From Isohypsibius dastychi (lineage: Eukaryota > Tardigrada > Eutardigrada > Parachela > Isohypsibiidae): 14,376 nt of DNA. The notes under the pieces are model-generated. The model was not told the origin of the DNA and did not search any database. It saw only the letters and a list, made by a program, of their open reading frames with translations. Position numbers and translations under genes: made by a program. Of the stretch, positions 7,528 through 14,376 are shown piece after piece; position 1 is the first letter of the stretch, and each line of letters begins with the position of its first letter. Location: the NCBI GenBank assembly GCA_034696485.1, contig JAQIWT010000861.1, positions 1 to 14,376 on the forward strand, written 5' to 3'.

Positions 7528-9816
7528 CTAGTTATTGTAGATGCTGCCGCTGTACGTGCCGGTCCATTTCTCTCCAGTCAAGCACTTCTGCGCAGAAGAA
7601 CCCAAACCATTCCCGTAAGTCGACGAACTGGAGCCATCACTGCTCATCGAGCATCCTCCATCAGCACTTCCACCATGGCACTCGAATCTCTTCGGGTTCG
7701 ATCGGTAGATGCAAGTGGCCACATGCGTTTTTCGCCCCCAACGGCTTGGTTCTTTGCCTGGAATCAGACCGGACGAAGCAGACCACGAAGCAGGGGTCTC
7801 TCTTCCTCGACAAGTGTAGTGGCGGGTGGTACGAATCTCGCGGTCAGTTTCTCGTCGGTCAGCTCTTTCTGTGCAATCCCGGCAGACTCCGTTACCGTCC
7901 GATGTGTACGTGCACATGGTTATCTGAAACGCGGAGCCATGTTAGCTAATTTTGGATTTGAAACAAGGCTGCGATTCTTCCACAAAAAATGCTTTGCTTC
8001 TTCTTAAGGAATCATTGTCAGTGTACAGATCTCCACAAAATACTGAACGGATGGGGGGGGGGGGGTAGTTTTCCAGGGAATGTTGTGGAGATCTGAAGCC
8101 CTACGGTAGACTGCACTTCAGCAAGAGGGGGTGAGGGGAATGGGGAACTTGTGAAACATTTCCACCATGCCAGATTTTGGTGTCTAAGAACGGTTTCTCT
8201 GGGAAATTCATATTTTTTAAACTCTGTCAAATTATTAGAAAACAGATGCAACACACTTGCGGTCAATAACCAATACGACTTGCGGCGGAATGGTTCTCCA
8301 GTTTCCGCACAGTAACCCCAGGAGTGCTCCGGCGTTAGTCACTCACTTGATATACGTGGTAAGCAGAAAAGGTCAAGAAACACCAACAATTCGACTTTTT
8401 TGGTCGCCACCGGCGTCCACACTGCGCAGTCGTTATCGTGATAGTGACTTTAGAAATAAACAAACTTTTTCTTCGAACCTGAACTATTGACGATTTCCAG
8501 TTTTACCCTGGTTGCGAAATCTATCACATCTCACGCCTAACTTAAAAGTCACGAACTTCTAATAAGTTTTCTTTATACCAACCAGTAAGGGATGTGGACA
8601 ACCTTACACGAGGTTTGTTCACCGAGTCAGATCAGACGAAAACTCAAGCTTTCTTTCACAACAAAGTTAACCTCACCTCAGATTCTGTTGTGCCTGAAGG
8701 AAAGTCTCTGTCAGTATTGTAGCTGTTGTCCGTGTTTCTTCCTCGGTAATCGTTGTCAAATCGATCTCTTCCAGTCGCGCTGTTATCTCGGTAGTTTGGA
8801 TCGCGATCGCGACCAGTGGAATATCGTCCACCATCATAGTTGTCACGATCATATGCGGATCGCGGAGTGGTGAATCGATAGTCATCGCGACCTCCATAGT
8901 ACGAGGTGGTTGGTCGGTAATTGTAATCATCGTCAGCCGTTCGTCCTCGAGACGGATATTCGTTGGCGTACGGAGAAGCGCTCCCATATCCGGTCAGCGG
9001 AAGTCCGAGCTTGAAAGCGGTGTTGACTGTGCCTGTATACTCTCCTTTCCAGGTATCACCTTGAGCTCCGATGCAAGTGAACTTTCCTTGCTGATGACTG
9101 GCGTAGAACTTGCACTGGGCGAGCCGACCACTTCCGGTTCCTCGGATTACGCTTGAAGGAATCACTGTAAAATCGTATACTAGTAAGTCTTGAAATAACG
9201 AGGATTTCTAAATGGTTGCGGGATTACACAGTGTTATACAACTATGTAAACACCACCGGATGGATGTTTACCGGAAGTTCGCGAAATGACCTTTGATCGA
9301 ACTTGACATGACTTTGAACAGCTTCGATCAATCTTGCACGAATTTACAAAACGTTTAGCAAAAGAATATTATTTGTCATCTAAACCATTGTAAGCGACGT
9401 GCTTCTCATATCTCACCTTGATCACGATCCCAAATCCCGGATCGCTGAGATGGTTCATTCGGGCAGACTCGGTTAAGCTCGGACGCCAAGATTCGGTCGG
9501 CGACATCTCGTGGGTGACATCGAAGTCGGCCATTGCAGTCAACCTATCCAATAAGACACATTCTCAGTTCCGTGAATACATGACTCCAAAATTAAACTCA
9601 ACTGTGTTATCCCCATAGAATGTACATGTCGCCAAATGCGCTCCGCTAACTGGATCTATTTCATCCAAGCTGTACTGCCTTCGGACTCGTTCAGCTCCCA
9701 GGGTTCCTAAACAGAATTCAGTTTTGGTTTCCAAGTCAAAATCAGACGGTGATAGCGCGGATACCTGTTATGAGAACTACAAATGATAATAAGAAAAAAA
9801 TCGCCTGTCCATCCAT
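7528..9816 (-). CDS. Secreted two-domain cysteine-rich protein with Tyr/Arg/Asp-rich linker; family not recognised
   Basis: Five exons with matching phases: 9816-9765, 9706-9603, 9543-9417, 9164-8677, 7923-7528. The introns are GT-AG, 58, 59, 252 and 753 bp, and about 388 residues are encoded. Residues 1-22 are a signal peptide (hydrophobic core IFFLLSFVVLIT), followed by an RVRR site at 24-27. Domain A (about 40-140) reads ATCTFYGDNTVDCNGRLRC, then a Cys-Pro, IWDRDQVIPS, AQCKFYASHQQGKFTC and WKGEYTG. Residues about 145-257 are a low-complexity linker rich in Tyr, Arg, Asp, Gly and Ser. Domain B (about 260-388) repeats the plan: MCTYTSDGNGVC, SWSASSGLIPG, ATCIYRSNPKRFEC and WTGTYSG. The order CxxY...C, W..(x)IP, C(x)Y...F.C, W.G.Y.G is shared, so the domains look like an internal duplication. 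The function is unknown; an extracellular structural or matrix role is only a guess. The final 753-bp intron is the weakest link, and domain B could be a separate gene. Confidence 0.72.
8026..8095. repeat. 13-bp perfect inverted repeat enclosing a G13 tract
   Basis: CAGATCTCCACAA (8026-8038) and its exact reverse complement TTGTGGAGATCTG (8083-8095) flank a 44-bp loop. The loop contains thirteen consecutive G residues (8053-8065). The element lies inside the proposed 753-bp last intron of the two-domain secreted protein gene. It could fold as a cruciform or RNA hairpin, or be a small miniature element. No target-site duplication was seen. Confidence 0.85.
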
Positions 9817-9882
9817 GTTAATGGTTTCGGGGTTTGTACTTTATGTTCAGTAAGAGCGAAAATGATTTGTTGAATGTTCGTG

Positions 9883-10499
9883 TCAGGCTTTTAACATGGT
9901 AGAGTGTTTATCAGATTTCGGGACCAGCCTTTGATCCCTTATCGCTTCCGGTTTGGTCGGTAAGAGAGTGATTTCCAACACATGTTTTTCCGTGGTTTGC
10001 TTGAGCAACTTCACACCCTGCCACACAGCGACTTCACAGGACGAGTCATAGCAGTCGAAAAAGAACTGCGCAGTAGCCTTCGGAAAAGTTCTTGATAACT
10101 TGATTAAACCAAGTGCAACTGAGTTCGGCGAACCTGAAAACCCATTTTTTTCTCGCTGTCTTATTTTAGGTGACTGCCACATTTTTTTGTTGGACTGGCG
10201 CTGTCCTTCAGTTTGATGACAAAGCTCAGCCATATTCCACCATTTTATCTGTGAGCTAATTTGAGGATGTTCATGTACAGTACTGTAATGAATTCTGCAA
10301 CAGAGAAAAAGGCACTTTTACGCAATCGTTCGTGCGGGCAGATGAGTCTCTTTCGCTATCCGAAAGTGTTTGTTCGTCCTCTGAAGACTAATACGACAAC
10401 GCATACGAAAAGTTAAAATAATGGGACTGGTTACTTATCAGATTTTTGGAACATTCTTTCCCGGGAAAATGGGAGGAAAACTTGGCACCGAAAGCATGG
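9883..10499 (-). CDS. 3' portion of an unrecognised multi-exon gene
   Basis: Three exons fit in phase: 10499-10435, after a strong acceptor (ATTTTTATTTTTAG); 10380-10279; and 10133-9883, which ends at TGA. The introns are 54 bp (10434-10381) and 145 bp (10278-10134). The product contains GKECSKNLIKDEQTLSDSER, NDCVKVPFSLLQNSLQYC and FPKATAQFFFDCYDSSCEVA, then a Lys-rich tail. It is Cys-containing and looks globular, but no family is recognised. Alternative: the 145-bp intron is retained, because an acceptor at 10296-10295 (TCTCTGTTGCAG) opens a continuous frame 10294-9883. An upstream coding-like stretch on the same strand (about 10790-10638, containing TIEPKVFVCFAEFFETETPK) could be the preceding exon through an AT|GTTACG donor in the required phase, but that donor is weak. 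The start lies further upstream. The terminal exon is the best supported part. Confidence 0.45.
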
Positions 10500-10941
10500 C
10501 TAAAAATAAAAATAATATGTAACGCATGTAGGTAATCATGTAATCATGTAGGTACGTGTGTGTCCCCCTCAGACCTGGTACTTTCAGGGGGAGCTACAGT
10601 AAGAGGCCTTTTACATAATTTCCTTCTTCAGTTGCGTAACATTAGGATTTTAGCAACACATGTGGTCGTTACTTTTTTGGGTGTTTCTGTCTCGAAAAAC
10701 TCAGCGAAACAGACGAACACCTTTGGCTCGATGGTTATCGCGGTGAAAGAAAACGTTCTCAATAAAAACACTCGCTTCTCTTATCCCTTTGCCAGGCGGC
10801 AATTAGGAAATTTAATTGCGCTCACAGTCGCCTACTTCCCACGTCTAGATGTCCGACTCCGTCTGAACGAACGCTAAACCAGTAACAACAATCAGAGGTT
10901 TGGAAAGAAAGACGAAAGTCTGATGTGGTTTCTCCCCTGAC

Positions 10942-11172
10942 TCAAGGCCACCAGCTCGTTAACTGAACGTATAAATAGTTCTCCACTAAATCGGCAATGA
11001 GTGCGCTGTTGCGCCGGTGAGAGTAGCTCCCAATTACCCCGAAAATAACGCAGCAGCGCTTCAGTCGCGCAAAAATTCGAAATGAGGCTCGGTTATTTTT
11101 AAACCGTCCAGGTACCCGCGAACCCCGTGAGGCCATTTCAAGTCTCCTCCTTTTAACCAGGTCTCCAATCAA
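10942..11172 (-). CDS. Possible exon or short ORF with a Cys-Cys membrane-proximal-like motif
   Basis: The minus-strand frame runs to a TGA at 10944-10942. The first ATG, near 11136, gives 65 residues starting MASRGSRVPGRFKNN. The segment ARLKRCCVIFGVIGSYSHRR followed by NSALIADLVENYLY loosely resembles the region between the membrane domain and the lipase domain of sn1-specific diacylglycerol lipases (Arg-rich, double Cys, then an amphipathic helix before the Asp-Leu-Val turn). The expected continuation was not found downstream. A donor-like TAC|GTTCAG lies just after the helix. It might instead be the 5' exon of the unrecognised gene at 9883-10499. Weak call. Confidence 0.25.
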   Translation of the reverse strand: MIGDLVKRRRLEMASRGSRVPGRFKNNRASFRIFARLKRCCVIFGVIGSYSHRRNSALIADLVENYLYVQLTSWWP

Positions 11173-11964
11173 TGAACTTTGACCACGAGATTTGTCATTT
11201 CCAAATTCCCGAATAGAAGACTAATTAACTGTTCAGTTTACCGAAGCATTCGGATGATGTTGCAAGATTTTCGGACGACCTTTGCGTTTTTTTATCGCGC
11301 GAGATTGGTTATAAATGTTCGCCGCTATTGGCACATTGTGCCGGTAGACTGTGTCAAAATGAAAGATTTTCAGGGTGATTATTGTGTGGTGTGAACAACT
11401 CGATTAGAGCTGGCCATAAACGTTCGCACCTCGCATGACGCTAGCGAATTGCGCAAAAGCTCCCTGAACGCATCCTTGACAGACTCCCGCGTATAATTCC
11501 AACCGGCACTGACGTTGTGTGCGCGGTCATTTATTCAATGATGTTTTTTTAATCGGCCAATTAATTTGCATTACTAGGTTAATGTATTCCGCACTTTGCT
11601 CCGTCTCCCAGCGCGACTGCTTCGTCGTCCAACACTCTGTTCTGCCGGGTCGAACTTGAACCTTCTTTTTCTCGCGTTGCTCGTTTCTTTCATGAATGAT
11701 CCACTACTTGTCCCTACAGATGTGTTACCATCAGACACCCCGATTATACCGGCGCGTTTCCACTTATCATCTCCTGACCTTTTTCCTCCACCATCATTTT
11801 TTAACCGGCCATCATTACTGTATGTGGACCAAACTGACGTAGACATTGATTATTACACCGGCGTTGTTCATGTTGCAATTCCCCGGTTGTTATTTGGATA
11901 AAACACGCCTGTTACCCAACGTGTTACAAACAGTAGAGTGGTTCGCGTTGATCTCAAGTTCGCA
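11173..11964. promoter_or_regulatory. Upstream region of the TGF-beta ligand, between divergent transcription units
   Basis: This lies between minus-strand coding segments and the plus-strand TGF-beta gene, so it should hold the ligand's promoter and 5' UTR. No TATA box or other core element could be fixed with confidence. Opposed open frames exist (plus 11596-11901; minus 11846-11574), but neither shows a domain, a standard ATG start or splice partners, and I treat them as non-coding. Confidence 0.35.
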
Positions 11965-14376
11965 ATGGAACTGCGACTCTTTCTGCCGACTTTCATAATA
12001 TTTTTTTGTGATGTTCTTGTATTACTCTCTTGCGTCTCAACTTCGACGATCACAAGCCCTGGCAATTCTACATTATCTTGTAATTCAAACTGTTCGCTGA
12101 ATCACAGCTTGCAAATCGAGCGGCGGATAGAGCAGATGCGAGTGGATTTATTGTTAAAACTCGGATTACAAACAATGCCAAATGCAACGGGCAGACCGAG
12201 GCTCAAGGATATCCCACCGTTGTATACGCTTTTTGTCGAACAGGGAATACAAAATGACGCGGCAGCTACCGACGATGATCAGGACGATCAGATTAAACTG
12301 GATAAAATTATTGTATTTCCGCTGGAAGATGGTAAGAGAAATATTTCGCATGAAAAAAAAATCTGCTTTTTAATTGCAAATTGAAAATGGTTAGAAACAC
12401 AAAATTTTGTTGTTCTGTTGTTGAAATAATCGCAGCGAAGTTTTTTGATCGATGAGAGAGACATGCATGGTTTTTCCAATGCGCTTGTTTCCACTTATAA
12501 GTCGATACTGATTGCTTCGTAATTCGCAGAAAATTCGTTTCTTTACGCAAGATTCACGGTGGCAGATTATATATCAGAGATGATAGGTTAATTTACTGAA
12601 ACGGTTTTTTTCAAATCGTTAGGAAAAAACTCGAGGAAAGTTTCTAGCTGGTATCAGAAATCGGTAAATCCGATTCAGTCTAGGGTTACTTATATGCTAA
12701 AGTTTGGTCAAAGTAGGTGCTGGGAAAGGCGCAAAAAACTCACATTGTCGAGAAAAAATACAAATGCGTGTAGAGACGACCCCATTGCTCAAGAGCCTTG
12801 CTTTTCTTCTTGGATAACTTTTTATTCTTGCACTTGGACTACGAACGCGTTCAGCCTTAATGAATATTTCCATCAAACGCAAATCATCGAACGAACATGA
12901 ACGATGTTGATTTCTGATTGAGAGCAGTTTGTGATATGAAATCTGCTCAATATTCAGTCATCTAGCGACAAGAGACCATTTTTTCATTTGTTATGACTTG
13001 TTTCGCCTTGGTTCTCTGGGAAAATTCTGTTGGAAACTGCGAACATCACTGTAGTTTATAGACCGGAAAAGATTGCGAATTTTTCATTCGGTCAGAAAAC
13101 GTCAAAATTCTTACATCACGATGGAATTTTATGATGCCCATTGGACTGTCATTGTCTTGCGGGGTTCTTGCCCGGCGCGGTTCCATTGATGGAACGAACG
13201 ATATTGGCCCTCTTTTAACCTTGACATCAAGTTCACCAATCTATTTTCGGTGTGTCATAATTCATAACTGGCGACTGTCAAAAAACTGAGCCTCGGAGTC
13301 ACAACAGGAAGCTAAAAAGTTGTCGCTTGATGATCCATTAGGCGCTGGTTGGCCTCTCAAATATTCATTATCTGTAAAACTGATCTGGTATCTCAAGATG
13401 ACATCAGAAATGCACAGAAAGGGTCAGGAGTAAAAAAATCTTTGATATAAATTTGGGCGCAGAATGAGAAACTGCAGATATAGTTTTTAGTAGTGCAGTC
13501 AAAAATGGGCCAGACTATTGCGCCGTGACTAAAATTACTTCATTTCTTACATTTCAGAACCCAGGCAAATGATGGATTTTCTCCAGCTCAAATATTTTGT
13601 CATACCTGAAGAGATGCAAAATGATTTCTGAAATGCATGATAATATAGGATCCGACGAGTTGCCAATATTAACCAACGCAAAGACGGAAAAACGCTCCCG
13701 AATCTTCCTTTCGAACTGATCACAGATGATACAGTAGATTTTCATACATAAAAAAATACCAAGATTAGACGCACAAATATTCTCCGTTACGTCTCAGCCG
13801 CACAAGAAACATCGATACAAAATTAGTGAAGTTGCTAAAAATTAACAGACTTTATCTCGAATTTCCAACGTCTGCGAAGTACTGAATAGAAATCGATGGT
13901 GATCACTCGTAAATTATATGAAATTCCACGAAGAGGTAGCGATTGTTGTTTCTGTGGACTTTTAGCTAACGAGTGGAACGATCAGTCTCCTGATTCTGCA
14001 TTGTTTCCCACAAGCTCCTGATTTGTCAGCATTTTCAACGGTATTAAATAACAAGCAGCGAATGTGAACGAAATCGCGTGGCATCGTAAATGTTCTTTCA
14101 AAAACTCTGTCGGTGGAACTAATAAAATTAGAATCAATGTGAGGTGCTCTTCGCACAGGAGGTATTTTCCAGAAATAAAATACGATAATCTGCGCAATTT
14201 AACTATTAACTGTCATTCTTCATTTCAGAAAAGGAAAGAAATCAAAAGCTATCCCATATCGCAAACAGGAGTTCCGCAACATATTTTTCCATGATGGGAC
14301 ATAAAGTGCGAGCTGAAGCCATCGACAAAGCATACCTTCATTTCTATGTTAAAACACCATCGCTCAGAATTCGATC
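11965..14376 (+). CDS. TGF-beta superfamily ligand, activin/myostatin (GDF8/11, myoglianin)-like; signal peptide and part of propeptide, open at right edge
   Basis: Exon 1 (11965-12331) begins with an ATG and a strong signal peptide (MELRLFLPTFIIFFCDVLVL). A Ser/Asn/Cys-rich stretch with NxS/T sequons follows, then the propeptide helix RIEQMRVDLLLKLGLQTMPN. This corresponds to the RIEAIKxQILSKLRL...PN latency helix of activin/myostatin ligands. Next come the PPLYTLF segment, an acidic run (TDDDQDDQ) and DKIIVFPLED, equivalent to the '...ETIITMP' strand. The donor is GATG|GTAAGA. Exon 2 starts at 14229 after TTTCATTTCAG, in phase 1 (giving Glu). It continues the propeptide arm domain: SATYFSMMGHKVRAEAIDKA, then YLHFYVKTP, equivalent to the 'v.kAqLwiyl' strand. 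The furin site and cystine-knot domain would lie beyond the window. Known role: a secreted, latent dimeric ligand signalling through type I/II Ser/Thr kinase receptors and R-Smads. The start is the ATG that yields the signal peptide. Confidence 0.88.
12332..14228 (+). other. 1.9-kb intron of the TGF-beta ligand gene; no gene inside
   Basis: It is bounded by GTAAGA and TTTCATTTCAG, and the two exons agree in phase. At 1,897 bp it is over twenty times longer than most introns in this window. No convincing ORF, tandem array or transposon coding region was seen in it on either strand. The short open frames present lack domains and ATG/splice context. It could hold enhancers or small non-coding RNAs that cannot be recognised by eye. 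Confidence 0.7.

Noticed and set aside
7369-8007. Plus-strand ORFs of 212 and 148 codons
   Set aside because: They lie antisense to the last exon of the two-domain secreted protein, whose Cys pattern and phase-matched acceptor are much better evidence.
9544-9579. A 36-bp intron in the two-domain secreted protein gene, keeping a different frame in exon 3
   Set aside because: The intron would be implausibly short and the exon 3 frame then fails to join exon 4. The 59-bp GTTGAG...TAG intron gives phase agreement on both sides and restores the Cys pattern.
10560-10877. Plus-strand ORF of 105 codons beginning at GTG
   Set aside because: There is no ATG start, no domain and no splice context in a eukaryotic setting. 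The opposite strand shows better coding character.
11574-11901. Opposed ORFs (plus 101 codons, minus 90 codons) upstream of the TGF-beta gene
   Set aside because: Neither has a domain, a good start or splice partners. They overlap each other and lie where the ligand's promoter should be.
1-14376. tRNA or rRNA genes, bacterial operon, prophage or defence system
   Set aside because: None was seen by eye. The spliced genes and poly(A) signals point to animal nuclear DNA, although a covariance-model scan for tRNAs was not possible here.

Overview
The window looks like gene-dense animal (metazoan) nuclear DNA. It has spliced genes with GT-AG introns mostly 54-86 bp long, AATAAA poly(A) signals, signal peptides, a TGF-beta family ligand, a type II membrane glycosyltransferase, a chymotrypsin-fold protein and a LINE reverse transcriptase. 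There is no bacterial operon structure. The compact introns, the moderate base composition and the presence of an activin/myostatin-type ligand suggest a small ecdysozoan, possibly a tardigrade. That placement is inference and was not tested by comparison.

Layout, left to right. 1-1260 (-): a non-LTR reverse transcriptase, open off the left edge and truncated on its N-terminal side at a short CACACTAGTA-type direct repeat. 1442-2541 (+): a six-exon serine protease homologue whose catalytic His and Ser are both replaced; its first exon or exons are not visible. 3375-4364 (-): an intronless GT32-like glycosyltransferase with its own poly(A) signal. 5224-5655 (+): an unassigned coding-like stretch. 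6150-6274 (-): one clean exon of a copper type II monooxygenase (MOXD1/DBH-like) with no sister exons in view. 6662-7094: a 16-bp minisatellite present in two opposed orientations. 7528-9816 (-): a five-exon gene for a secreted, cysteine-rich protein of about 388 residues, with two related domains joined by a Tyr/Arg/Asp-rich linker. 9883 to about 10790 (-): the 3' part of an unrecognised multi-exon gene. 10942-11172 (-): a possible further exon. 11965 to the right edge (+): the signal peptide and propeptide of an activin/myostatin-like TGF-beta ligand, split by a 1.9-kb intron.

These are ordinary neighbouring genes rather than a functional cluster, and nothing links them in one pathway. The most novel item is the two-domain secreted protein at 7528-9816: an internal duplication of a Cys-containing module I do not recognise, a strongly biased linker, and an RVRR site just after the signal peptide. 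Long C and G homopolymers (C10, C11/G10 palindrome, G13 inside a 13-bp inverted repeat) are an unexplained structural theme between 5.8 and 8.1 kb.

Splice models were built by eye, from reading-frame continuity, GT-AG sites and phase agreement. None is supported by transcript data.
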